Shown here piece after piece: positions 35,398-45,168 of a DNA stretch of 64,000 bases. The stretch's first letter is position 1. Each line of letters opens with the position of its first letter. Under the pieces are notes generated by a model. It worked only from the letters and a program-made list of their open reading frames with translations, made no database searches and was not told the DNA's origin. The position numbers and the translations under genes were made by a program. The DNA lies in the NCBI GenBank assembly GCA_963700425.1, contig CAVOXO010000003.1:372001-436000 (forward strand), written 5' to 3'. The DNA comes from CAVOXO01 sp963700425. GTDB taxonomy: Bacteria > Actinomycetota > Acidimicrobiia > Acidimicrobiales > Microtrichaceae.

Positions 35398-36351
35398 GCG
35401 TGGCATCTGGCGTTCCCGCCCAGCCCGTGGTGACCGTCGACTCGGTGAGCAAGTGGTTCGGCGGAGTGGTGGCGGTGAGCGAGGTGTCGTTCTCCATCGG
35501 TCCGGGGGTCACGTCTCTTCTCGGGCCCAACGGAGCGGGCAAGTCGACGCTGTTGCGCCTCATCACCGGTCAGGCGGCTCCCGACGTCGGCCAGGTCAGG
35601 ATCCTCGGCCGCGACCCGCGCCGTGACACCTCGGTGCTGGCCCGGGTCGGCGTGGTTCCCCAGCAGGAGGGCGTGTTCCCCGCCATGACGGCCCGTCGGT
35701 TCGTGCGAATCGCCGCGCAATTGTGCGGACTCGACGACCCCGACGGGCGAGCGGCCGGCGCGCTGGCCATGGTGGAACTCGATCCCGACGACACGCGGTC
35801 CGTCGAGGCCTATTCAAAGGGGATGAAGCAGACGCGTCAAGGTGGCTCAGGCGCTCGTCTCCGAACCCGCCGTGTTGGTGGCCGACGAGCCGCTGAACGG
35901 TCTGGACCCTCGCCAGCGACGGCATCTCGTGTCGCTGTTCCACACCCTGGGGGAGGCGGGCCGTTGCGTCATCGTGTCCAGTCATGTCCTCGACGAGGTG
36001 CAGCAGATCGGGTCGCGGGTGTTGGTGATCGCCCAGGGCCGCGTCGCCGCGGAGGGGGATTTCCGGGCCATCCGGGATCTCATGGATGATCGGCCCCACG
36101 TCATCCGGGTGGTGGCCGACGGTGTGCGCCGCCTGGGTGCGTCTCTCGTCCAGGACCCCTCGGTCGCGGGCTTCCGCGTCATCGACGACCAGACCGTCGA
36201 GATCCAGGTCACCGACGTGGCGACGTTCCGACGTCTCCTGGCCCCGGCGTCCCAGGCGGTCGATGCGCCGCTTCGTGAGGTCGTACCGCTCGACGATGAT
36301 CTCGAGAGCGTCTTCCGATACCTGGTTGCGGGCGGGAGGGCGGCATCGTGA
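35394..36351 (+). CDS. ABC transporter ATP-binding protein 2 (frame break near 35838)
   Basis: A second exporter ATPase of about 318 residues. Walker A is GPNGAGKST, the Q-loop is VVPQQEG, the signature region is YSKGMKQ, Walker B is LVADEPLNGLDP and the switch is SSHVLDEV. One break near 35838 separates the signature from Walker B. The last 90 residues (IRVVADGVRRLGASLV onward) form the usual C-terminal domain of drug- or polymer-type exporters. It is coupled by GTGA overlaps at both ends. Confidence 0.85.
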
Positions 36352-37063
36352 CGATCTTCCCCGTCCTGTTCGGTGCGCTCCTGCGGTCGGTGGCGACCCG
36401 GGCGCGCCTCGTCGGCTTCGTGTCGGTCGGGGTGTTGGGGATCCTGGTGGCGTGGGTGACTTCGCGGAACTTCTTCCTCGATCGGGTCTCGGTCGGCGGC
36501 GACCTTCATGGACATCTTCGGATTGACCCTGGTCATCCCCGTCGCCGCGCTGGTCTTCGGCACCGCATCCCTGGGTGATCCGATCGAGGACGGGACCTAC
36601 GTGTACCTCTGGCTCCGCCCGATCCGTCGCGGAGTCATCACACTGTGCCGCGTTCGTCGTGACCCTGGTGCTCGTCGTTCCGCTCGCAGTGCTGCCCTCG
36701 GTCGCGGCCACGGCGCTCATCGAGCCCGACATCGACGTGGTCGCCGCCGCCGCCGTCTCCGGACTCGCCGCGGCGATCTGCTACTCCGCGGTCTTCGTGC
36801 TGATGGGCCACCTGACACCGCGGGCGCTGGCGTGGGGAGTGGGCTACCTGCTGATCTTCGAGCAGTTCGTGTCGAGGGGCGGACGTGGCCTCGGAGCCCT
36901 CGCCGTCCACAGCCATGCGGCGTCCCTGCTCGGCCGCCTCGCCGACACCGAGGTTCCGCTCGACTACTTCGGGGTGACCGGCGCGATCGTGGGAGTGGCG
37001 TTGCTGACCGCGCTGCCGCTGGCCTGGTCGTTGCGCCGCCAGGTGACCATGGACGTCACCTGA
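36348..37063 (+). CDS. ABC-2 type permease 2 (frame breaks)
   Basis: The partner permease of ATPase 2, about 238 residues. Hydrophobic segments are LVGFVSVGVLGILVAW, IFGLTLVIPVAALVFG, TLVLVVPLAVLPSVAA and the final two helices. The EDGTYVYLWLRPI loop is the conserved cytoplasmic motif of ABC-2 permeases. Breaks lie near 36495 and 36640. The start GTG overlaps the preceding TGA. It ends 48 bases before the FGGY kinase. Confidence 0.75.
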
Positions 37064-37097
37064 GCGGTTCCCCACAGCGTCGGCGATCCGTGACCGG

Positions 37098-37103
37098 TAG
37101 TCT
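37098..37103 (+). promoter_or_regulatory. leaderless -10 element (TAGTCT) of the FGGY kinase
   Basis: TAGTCT is eight bases before the ATG at 37112. It suggests that the kinase has its own promoter, separate from the ABC operon. Confidence 0.45.
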
Positions 37104-37111
37104 CCGCCTCC

Positions 37112-38686
37112 ATGTCGGATCGGTACGTGCTGACCATCGACCTCGGGACGTCGGGCCCGAAGGTCGCCCTGTTCACCCTCGACGGGGGCTACATCGACGG
37201 CGAGTTCGAGCCGGTCGACATGGTCTTCGTGGGACGCCACGGAGTCGAGCAGGTGCCCGACGACTGGTGGGCAGGCATCGTCGCCGGGGCGAGCAGGCTG
37301 TGGTCCCGCCTGGAGGTCGACCGCACCGCGGTCGCGGCGGTGTCGGTGACCTCCCAGTGGTCGGGCACGGTGCCGATCGACGAGGACGGAGCTCCCACCC
37401 ACAACGCCATCATCTGGATGGACGCGCGGGGCGCCGAGGCCACCCGGCGGCTGGCGCGGGGGCCGCTGAGGGTCGCGGGCTACGACCCGGTCAAGCTGCG
37501 CAAGTGGATCACGCTCACCGGCGGTGCCCCTTCGCTGTCGGGGAAGGACCCCATCGGCCACATCCTCCACATCGAATCCGAGATGGCCGACGTGGCCCAG
37601 CGAACGGCGATGTATCTGGAACCGAAGGACTGGCTGAACCTGCGTCTCACCGGCCGCGCGGTGGCGACGTTCGACTCGATCGTCCTTCATTGGCTCACCG
37701 ACAACCGTGATCCCGCAGCCATCGACTACGCCCCCGAGCTGTTGGACATGGCGGGTCTGGACCGGGCCAAGCTGCCGGATCTGGTGGCCGCCACCGACGT
37801 GATCGGGGAGGTGTCCGAGGCAGCCGCGGCCGATCTGGGACTGCCCGCCGGAGTCCCCGTCATCGGCGGAACGCCCGACGTGCAGTCTGCGGCCATCGGG
37901 TCGGGCGCGGTGCGAGACCATGAAGGCCACCTGTACGTCGGCACCTCCTCGTGGCTCACGTGCCATCTGCCCGCCAAGAAGACCGATCTCTTCCACGGAG
38001 TGGCCTCGCTGCCGTCGCCGCTGCCTGGCCGCTACTTCGTGGCCGACGAGCAGGAGACGGCCGGCGCGTGCCTCAACTGGCTGCGGGATCGGATCCTCTA
38101 TCCCGACGACGGTCTCTCCGGTCCGGCTCCCGATGACGTGTTCGAGCGCATCGACGAGGTGGCAGCGACGTCGCCGCCGGGCTCCAACGGCGTCATCTTC
38201 ACGCCGTGGCTCAACGGTGAGCGCACTCCCGTCGACGATCACACCGTCCGTGCCGGCTGGTACAACCTGTCGCTCAGCAGTACCCGGGCCGATCAGATCC
38301 GGGCGGTGCTCGAGGGCGTTGCCTTCAACAGCCGCTGGTTGTCCGAGACGGTGGAGAAGTTCGTCGGGCGTCCCTTCGACGGCCTGAACTTCATCGGCGG
38401 GGGAGCCCGATCCGCTCTGTGGTGCCAGATCCACGCGGACGTCATGAACACCGAGATCCGCCAGGTGGAGAACCCGATCCGCGCCAATGCGCGTGGAGCG
38501 GCGTTGTTGGCGGCGTTGGCACTCGGCGAGATGACGATCGAGGAGATCTCGGCGAAGGTCACCATCACCGAGACGTTCCGCCCGCGGCCCCGGTACCGAG
38601 CGGTGTACGACGATCTCTACGGTGCCTACCGCACGATCTACAAGCAGAACCGCAAGATGTATTCGCGGTTGAACCGGGAGGGGTGA
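37112..38686 (+). CDS. FGGY-family carbohydrate kinase
   Basis: A 524-residue sugar or polyol kinase of the xylulokinase-like FGGY group. The phosphate-1 motif is IDLGTSGPKVALF, the FGGY-N domain continues through TPDVQSAAIGSG, and the C-terminal domain has FIGGGARSALWCQIHADV (adenosine site). It would phosphorylate a ketose or polyol taken up by the cell. The next gene, a zinc alcohol dehydrogenase, starts three bases after its stop region, so the pair may oxidise a polyol and phosphorylate the product. Exact sugar cannot be told from sequence. Confidence 0.88.
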   Translation: MSDRYVLTIDLGTSGPKVALFTLDGGYIDGEFEPVDMVFVGRHGVEQVPDDWWAGIVAGASRLWSRLEVDRTAVAAVSVTSQWSGTVPIDEDGAPTHNAIIWMDARGAEATRRLARGPLRVAGYDPVKLRKWITLTGGAPSLSGKDPIGHILHIESEMADVAQRTAMYLEPKDWLNLRLTGRAVATFDSIVLHWLTDNRDPAAIDYAPELLDMAGLDRAKLPDLVAATDVIGEVSEAAAADLGLPAGVPVIGGTPDVQSAAIGSGAVRDHEGHLYVGTSSWLTCHLPAKKTDLFHGVASLPSPLPGRYFVADEQETAGACLNWLRDRILYPDDGLSGPAPDDVFERIDEVAATSPPGSNGVIFTPWLNGERTPVDDHTVRAGWYNLSLSSTRADQIRAVLEGVAFNSRWLSETVEKFVGRPFDGLNFIGGGARSALWCQIHADVMNTEIRQVENPIRANARGAALLAALALGEMTIEEISAKVTITETFRPRPRYRAVYDDLYGAYRTIYKQNRKMYSRLNREG

Positions 38687-38689
38687 CCG

Positions 38690-39796
38690 ATGGCCATGAG
38701 AGCGGCCGTGCTGGAATCCGGAGCGACGTCCCTGGTCATCGCGGACGACATCGAGCTCGACGCCACCGGTGCCGGAGAGGTGCGCGTGCGGGTGGCCCAT
38801 TGCGGGTTGTGTCACTCCGACGTCAGCGCCATCGTCGGGACCCACCCGGCGATGACCCCTTCGGTCCTCGGACACGAGGCTGCCGGGGTCGTGATCGAGA
38901 CGGGACCGGGTGTCGCGGGGCTCGAGGTCGGCGACCACGTGGTCCTGAGCCCGCTCGCTCCCTGCGGTCACTGTGAGTACTGCCGGCGCGGCCATCGCAC
39001 CGTCTGCGACAACACCATGTCGATCGCCATGGGAATGGCGCCCGACGGCACCACCCGTCTGCGCCGAGGCGACGAGATCGTCTATCGGGGCCTCGGCCTC
39101 GCAGCCATGGCCGACGAAGTGGTCGTCGCGGAGGCAGGTGCCATCAGGGTGCCCCCCGACGTTCCCCTCGACGTCGCGTGCATCATCGGTTGCGCGGTCC
39201 AGACCGGGGTCGGGTCGGTCATCAACACCGCCGCACCTCCCCCCGGGTCGACGTTCCTCGTCATGGGCGCGGGAGGTATCGGTCTGTCAGCGGTGGCCGG
39301 AGCCCGGCTCAGCGGAGCGTCGCGCATCATCGTGTCCGACCCGAACCCGGGCCGTCGCGAGGCGGCCCTGGCCTTCGGGGCCACCGACCTCGTGGACCCG
39401 ACCGACGAGGACGTCGTATCGGTCGCCCATCGGCTGACCGGCCCGGGGGTCGACGTGGCGTTGGACACCGCCGGGTTCGCGCCCCTCGTCGAGGTCGGAC
39501 TCGCCGCCTGTCGCAGCGGCGGGACGATGGTGATGGTGGGCGCGCCCGCGGCGGAGGACCGGGCCTCGATCGGCGTCGCGGAGATGATGTTCACCGAGAA
39601 GCGACTCGTGGGCGCACTGTTGGGGAGTTCGTCGGCGTCACGCGACTTCCCTCGCATCGTGTCGTGGTGGCAGTCGGGTCGTCTGGACCTCGATGCCATG
39701 GTCACACGCCGCCGGCCGCTCGCCGAGGTCAACGAGGCCGTCGAGGACATGTTGGCGGGCGAGGGAATCCGCACGGTTCTCGAGATCGCCCCCTGA
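38690..39796 (+). CDS. zinc-dependent medium-chain alcohol dehydrogenase
   Basis: A 368-residue MDR enzyme. Catalytic zinc ligands are visible in AHCGLCHSD and GHEAAGVV, the structural zinc lobe has CGHCEYCRRGHRTVC (four cysteines), and NAD binding is shown by GAGGIGLSAV followed by the acidic SDPN. It should oxidise a primary or secondary alcohol with NAD. It lies four bases after the FGGY kinase and is probably co-transcribed with it. The gene ends convergently with the HerA-like ATPase. Confidence 0.9.
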   Translation: MAMRAAVLESGATSLVIADDIELDATGAGEVRVRVAHCGLCHSDVSAIVGTHPAMTPSVLGHEAAGVVIETGPGVAGLEVGDHVVLSPLAPCGHCEYCRRGHRTVCDNTMSIAMGMAPDGTTRLRRGDEIVYRGLGLAAMADEVVVAEAGAIRVPPDVPLDVACIIGCAVQTGVGSVINTAAPPPGSTFLVMGAGGIGLSAVAGARLSGASRIIVSDPNPGRREAALAFGATDLVDPTDEDVVSVAHRLTGPGVDVALDTAGFAPLVEVGLAACRSGGTMVMVGAPAAEDRASIGVAEMMFTEKRLVGALLGSSSASRDFPRIVSWWQSGRLDLDAMVTRRRPLAEVNEAVEDMLAGEGIRTVLEIAP

Positions 39797-39823
39797 TCGA
39801 CCGGGGTTCGCTTCGGCGTCGGG

Positions 39824-42212
39824 TCAGGCGGTGGGAATCCACACCAGCGTCACCTGGCTCAGAGTGATGTCGGTCTTCTCGAGAGGTATGTCGAGGGTCT
39901 CGATGTTCTCCGCCGCCTCTGTCCAATGCTCGACGATGTCGTTGAGGTCGTCGGCCAGGTCGGCGTCGAGTTCGTCGAGCTCGATCTGTTTGTCCTCGGC
40001 CCTGGCCAGGGCCGTCTCGGTGCGGTTGGCGGCCTTCTGAGACCGGGACCGCCCGGTCGCCACCTTGTTGGCGGCCGAGGCGATCGACCGTGCGCTCTTG
40101 CGTCCTCCGAACAGGGCGCCGAGCACGCTCCCCGCTCCCGCGAGGACCTCGGAGGTCTTCGACATCGAGGCCTCGTCGTTCAGCTGCTGGGCACGCTCGC
40201 GAGCCTGGTCGATGGCGACCTGGATTCGGTCGCGCTTGTCCTCGACCTTCTCTCGCAGCTTGTCGGCCTCGGCATCGGCACGCTCGTCACCGGCCGCCGC
40301 GCAACGGGCCCGGAAGTCCTCCTCGGTTTCGCCGGGGCGCCCCCACACCTTGAGCTCGCGGTTGGCGAAGACCGCCGTCGTCCGACTTCGGACCAGCTCG
40401 TTTCGGACCGCCGTCTGGACGCCGGTGAAGAACGTCTTGTTCTTGATCTTCGCGTCGGGGAGAACGAAGACGGTGCCCTCCGGCTGCGCCACGATGAGAT
40501 CGCGATCGTCGAAGTCGACCGGGATGGCGTCCGCGCCGGTCAAGGAGTCCGACAGCGGCGTGAGTACCGCCTCCCACTCCTCGGTGTGTCGCAGATCGGT
40601 GGTGGCGTCGTCGTAGAGCAGGGCGGCGCGTATCGCGACGGCGGCCCGGAGGCGGCGCCCTCCTGCGGATCGCGCCCACGTCGGCCGCCCACGGCGCGGC
40701 AGGGTCGAGGAAACGCACCTCGATGCCATCGGCGACCGCCGGCATCGCCGGCGACTCGTCGTCTCGCGTCTCGGCGGCGACCGCGCCTCGACCGCCGACC
40801 GTTGCCGCGGCCGGCGGCTCGGCAGCCGCGGCTGCGACCGGCGCCGTTGCCATGGCGGCGGCCTGTCCGGGGAGCCGGGCGATCTGATCCTTGGACAGTG
40901 GTCCGGACAGGTAGGACATCGCCCACCGCACTGTGAAGGTCGCCGGGGTCGCACGGTGAGTCGAGTGGAGGAGGAACTCGCGCTTGGCCAGCGCCGAGAT
41001 CGTCGCGTCGGTGGTGGCGATGTCGACAGACCCCGAAGCCGATGTCATACCGTCGAGCAGTCGCTGCTTGTCCCGCTCGGTCTGCAGCCGCCCGATCATC
41101 CACGTGCCGGCATTGGAGATCGCCTTGTAGTCGAGGTCGACGGGGTTCTGAGTCGCCAGCACCATCCCGATGCCGAATGCCCGCGCCTGTTTGAACAAGG
41201 TCAGGATCGGCTTCTTGGCGGGGGGAGCGGCGGTCGGAGGGACGAATCCGAAGACCTCGTCCATGTAGACGAGGGCCCGCAGGTTCGTGGACCCGGGCTG
41301 AGAGCGCATCCACCCGATCAGTGCGGACAGGACCCTGGTGACGACCATCTGGCGTTCGTCGTCGGACAGGTGTGCCATGTAGATCACCGCGCATCGGGCA
41401 CGTCCGTCGGAGTCCCACAGGAGGCTGCCGATGTCGAGCGGCACGCCGGAACTCCAGGAGGCGAACGCAGGTGACGCCAGCAGGCCGTTGAGGCGCATCA
41501 TCAGCGTCATGCGGTCGTCGCGCGGAAAGAAGGTGTCGACATCGATCACGCCGAGCTTGCGCATCGGCGGATCGGCGATCCGGGTCAGCAGCCCGGCGAG
41601 GTCGATCGTCTCACCGCCGGACCAGGCGGCCTCGATGATGTTGGACAACAGGATGTGTTCACGGCCCGACAGCGGGTCCGACGAAACCCCCACGAGGCCC
41701 AGCAGTCCACTCACGATCGACTCGATCTCGTCCCGGATGGTCTCGGCGTCCTGCGAAGGGGGCGGTGCCATCGAGCCGATCAGGTCGATCGGCACGCCGG
41801 CCTCGGAACCGGGCGTGTAGACGGTCATGGGGTGACCGTTGCGAAGCTCGGTGATGTCGTCTGGCCCCAGGCCCCATCCGGCCAGCCCGTCGCGCCAGGT
41901 CTGTGCGGTCGCAGCGGGATCGGTTCCCGCGGGAACCCAGGGGGCGAAGTCGTCGGGTCGCAGTTCGGGGAAGCTCAGCAGCAGGTTGCCCATGTCGCCC
42001 TTCGGATCGAGCACCAGGGTGGGGATGTTCTGGCGCAGGGCCTCCTCCAGCAGCACCACCCCGAGGCCGGTCTTGCCCGAGCCGGTCATGCCGACGATCA
42101 CGCCGTGGGTGGTGAGATCGGTCGAGTCGATCAGCGTCGGGTCGCCGGTTCGGTCGTGACTCGCGGACTCGGTGAACTCGCCGACGGCGAGCTGGCTGAC
42201 GGCGTCGGACAT
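39824..42212 (-). CDS. HerA-like ATPase with C-terminal coiled-coil domain (frame break near 40660)
   Basis: A HerA/DUF87-type ATPase of about 795 residues. Walker A is GMTGSGKTGLG near residue 38, Walker B lies in LVYMDEVFGF, and a sensor/arginine-finger region reads VLATQNPVDLDYKAI. After an Ala/Pro-rich linker (about residues 480-510) comes a second domain with a long charged coiled coil (DERADAEADKLREKVEDK onward) and a short C-terminal beta part. The two parts are in different frames but join near 40660. The ATG has GGAGG five bases upstream. HerA relatives pump DNA or peptides; the partner here is unknown. Confidence 0.85.
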
Positions 42213-42309
42213 TGATCCTCCAGGGTGGCGGCGTTCGGGCCCGACCAGCCTGCCATTCGTGGACACGGGCGGCCGCCGGGGACGACGAACCGGGAAGAAA
42301 AGCCCATCG

Positions 42310-42336
42310 CTCCGCCGATCGTGGGCAATGGCGGAG
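42310..42336. repeat. inverted repeat in the divergent intergenic region
   Basis: CTCCGCC (42310-42316) and GGCGGAG (42330-42336) are perfect seven-base arms with 13 bases between. They lie between the HerA-like gene and the small antitoxin-like gene, 42 bases before the latter. An operator or leader hairpin is possible. Confidence 0.35.
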
Positions 42337-42377
42337 TGGGAGGATGGTCGGCCGAAGCTACACGAGGGAGTGAACAC

Positions 42378-42573
42378 ATGGATCTGGGCGACATCACCAA
42401 GCAAGGCCAAGGACCTCATCGGCGACAACGCCGACAAGGTCGACGACGCCATTGACGCGGCCGGAGACTTCGTCGATGACAAGACCGACGACAAGTACGC
42501 CGACCACGTCGACACCGCGCAGGAGAAGGCCAAGGACCTTCTCGGTGGTGGGGACGACGCCGGCACGGCCTGA
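42378..42573 (+). CDS. MT0933-like antitoxin family protein (frame break near 42400)
   Basis: A small charged protein of about 64 residues. The pattern AKDLIGDNADKVDDAIDAAG followed by VDDKTDDKYADHVDTAQEKAKDLLGG matches the MT0933-like (Rv0909-type) family, annotated as antitoxins from mycobacterial work. The ATG at 42378 has GAGGGAG upstream; the frame shifts by one base after MDLGDIT. No toxin gene is next to it, so the antitoxin label is only by family. It may be a general stress-related small protein. Confidence 0.7.
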
Positions 42574-42639
42574 GGCGCGGGCCGCGTCGGGTACGGTCCA
42601 CACGGCCGGCACCGTCGTCGGCGGGACGGAAGGGGCGAC

Positions 42640-44039
42640 ATGGACCCACACGTGCGTGCCTCCCTCGTCGATGCCCGCCCGGCGGTGCTCTGGCTGGATC
42701 GGGCGGACCGTCCCGATGCGGGGCGGCCCCTGTGCGGGGGCCTGACGCCCGACCTCGTCATCGTCGGGGGTGGTTTCACGGGCCTGTGGGCGGCGCTGAG
42801 GGCCAAGGAGCGACGACCCGGGTCTCGACGTGGTGGTGATCGAGGCCGAACGGGTCGCCCAGCAGGCATCGGGGCGCAACGGTGGGTTCTGTTCGTCGTC
42901 GCTGACTCACGGTCTCGACAACGGCGTCGACCGGTTCCCCGGTGAGATCGACGCCATCGAGGCGCTCGGGGCGGAGAACTTCGCAGGCATCGAGGCTGCC
43001 CTGGACCGCTACGGAATCGAGTGCGACTGGTGGTCCGAGGGCGGGCTGTCGGTCGCCACCGAGGCCTATCAGGTCGACGAGCTCGCCGGGTCGGCCGAGC
43101 TCCATCAGCGGTTCGGGGTGCCGGCCGAGATGTGGGATCGGGATCGGATCCGAGCCGAGATCGATTCCCCACCTACCTGGGGCTCTCTTCGTGCCCTCCG
43201 GCGAGGCGCTCGTCGATCCGGCCCGCCTGGCGTGGGGACTGGCGGACGCCGCGAGGCGCTCGGGCGTGGAGATCCTGGAACGAACCTCGATGCTGGGTCT
43301 GGACCGACGCCGGGGCTCCATGGAGGTCCGAACCACGTCGGGCACCATGACCGCGCCTCGGTGATCCTCGCCACCAACGCGTTCCGCGTCGCCGATCAAG
43401 GCCATCAACCGACGAACGCTCCCGATCTATGACTACGTGTTGGCCACCGAGCCACTCACCGCAGGACAGCGGGCCTCGATCGGGTGGTCACGCCGGGCCG
43501 GCGTGTCGGACAGCGCCCATCGGTTCCACTACTACCGGATGACCGCGGACGACCGCATCGTCTGGGGTGGCTACGACGCCATCTACAACTTCGGATCCCG
43601 GATCGATCGCTCTCTCGAACAGCGTGACGAGACCCACGAGATGCTGGCGCGGCACTTCTTCGAGACCTTCCCCCAACTCGAGGGCCTCCGTTTCACCCAC
43701 CGTTGGGGCGGGGTCATCGACACCTGCAGTCGATTCTCGGTGTGGTTCGGCACCGCATTCGACGGTCGGGTCGCCCACGCCACCGGATACACCGGCCTCG
43801 GGGTCGGCGCGAGCCGATTCGGCGCGGACGTCTGCCTCGACCTGCTCTACCGACCCGACTCGCCGGCCTGCCGCCTCGACATGGTCAGGTCGAGACCGCT
43901 GCCGTTTCCGCCCGAACCCCTCCGCTGGGCAGGGGTGGAACTGACCCGCCGGGAGCTGGCCCGGGCCGACCGCAACGGTGGGCGTCGCGGTCCGTGGCTC
44001 CGGGCACTCGACGTCGTGGGCCTCGGCTTCGATTCGTGA
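42640..44039 (+). CDS. FAD-dependent amine/amino-acid oxidase (several frame breaks)
   Basis: A DAO-fold flavoenzyme of about 466 residues, similar to gamma-glutamylputrescine or glycine oxidases. The dinucleotide site LVIVGGGFTGLWAAL opens the protein, followed by VVVIEAERVAQQASGRNGGFC, which carries the ASGRNGG motif of this family. The C-terminal part has GGVIDTCSRFSVWFG and GYTGLGVGASRFGAD near the flavin. Breaks lie near 42820, 43180, 43360 and 43400. The ATG has AAGGGG close upstream. Amine substrate is unknown. It precedes two CoA-ester lyases. Confidence 0.8.
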
Positions 44040-44093
44040 TCCGCCGGCCGGGGAGCCTGAGGGCCTCATTGGCGGTCGACCGGACGCACTTCG

Positions 44094-44099
44094 TATCGT
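44094..44099 (+). promoter_or_regulatory. leaderless -10 element (TATCGT) of the first CoA-ester lyase
   Basis: TATCGT stands seven bases before the ATG at 44107, giving the lyase pair its own probable promoter. Confidence 0.45.
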
Positions 44100-44106
44100 T
44101 CCCGAC

Positions 44107-45157
44107 ATGCGGAGCCCCAAGGACTTCTTCCAACCCCTCGCCGTCGGTGCCCCCGAGCCCGTTCGAGAGATCCCGGTCACGCCATCGAGGATGATCCACT
44201 TCTTCCCCCCGCATCTCGACAAGGTGGTGGCGAAGATCCCCCAGATCGCCCCGCGTCGACGTGTTGTTGGGGAACCTCGAAGATGCCATCCCCGCCGACG
44301 CGAAGGAGGCGGCGAGGGCCGGCGTGGTCACTGTGGGCCGGCAGATGGACCTCGGCGACACCTCGCTGTGGACCCGGGTGAACAGCCTCGACTCGCCATG
44401 GGTGCTCGACGACCTCACGACGCTGGTGTCCGAGATCGGTGATCGGCTCGATGTGATCATGGTGCCCAAGGTCGAGGGTGCCGAGGACATCCACTATGTG
44501 GACCGGCTCCTCGCTCAGCTGGAGGCCCGCGCCGGTGTCACCAGGCCCCTGCTGGTCCACGCCATTCTGGAAACGGCGCGCGGGGTGGCCAACGTCGAGG
44601 AGATCTGTGCCGCCAGCCCGCGCATGCAGGGCCTGTCGCTGGGCCCGGCCGACCTCGCCGCCTCCCGGCGGATGAAGACCACCCGCGTCGGCGGTGGGCA
44701 CCCCGGCTACCTGGTGAGGGAGGACCCCGTAGGAGACGACATCGAGGGACCCCGGGCCGTTCACCAACAGGATCTGTGGCACTACACCATCGCCCGGATG
44801 GTCGACGCCTGCGGAGCCAACGGGATCCTTCCGTACTACGGGCCCTTCGGCGACATCGCCGACACGGTGGCGTGCGAGGATCAGTTCCGCAACGCCTATC
44901 TGCTCGGTTGCGTGGGGGCCTGGACGCTTCACCCCGTGCAGATCGACATCGCCGAAGAGGGTGTTCTCGCCCGACCCCGACGAGGTGGCCTGGGCGAGGC
45001 GGGTCATCGACGAGATGGGCGACGGAACCGGCACGGTCATGATCGACGGCAAGATGCAGGACGACGCCACCGTCAAGCAGTGCCGGGTCGTGGTGGAGTC
45101 TGGCGCGGATGCTGCTCGGCCCGCGATTCCGAGTTGGCCGCGGCCTACGGATTCTGA
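44107..45157 (+). CDS. HpcH/HpaI-family aldolase/CoA-ester lyase (several frame breaks)
   Basis: A TIM-barrel lyase of about 349 residues, of the malyl-CoA/beta-methylmalyl-CoA lyase type. Key segments are MIHFFPPHLDKVVAKIPQ, VLLGNLEDAIPADAKEAAR, IMVPKVEGAEDIHYVD (metal and substrate strand) and HAILETARGVANVEEI. They occur in the family order. Breaks lie near 44262, 44965 and 45105. It would cleave or form a 3-hydroxyacyl-CoA to give acetyl- or propionyl-CoA plus glyoxylate or an analogue. It lies 11 bases before a second lyase. Confidence 0.82.
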
Positions 45158-45168
45158 GGAGGACGACG

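Noticed and set aside
40287..43172. A 961-codon open frame on the minus strand
   Set aside because: Only the part below 42212 is the HerA-like gene. The upstream extension is an Arg/Pro-rich antisense frame across the antitoxin-like and FAD-oxidase genes, typical of high-GC shadow frames.
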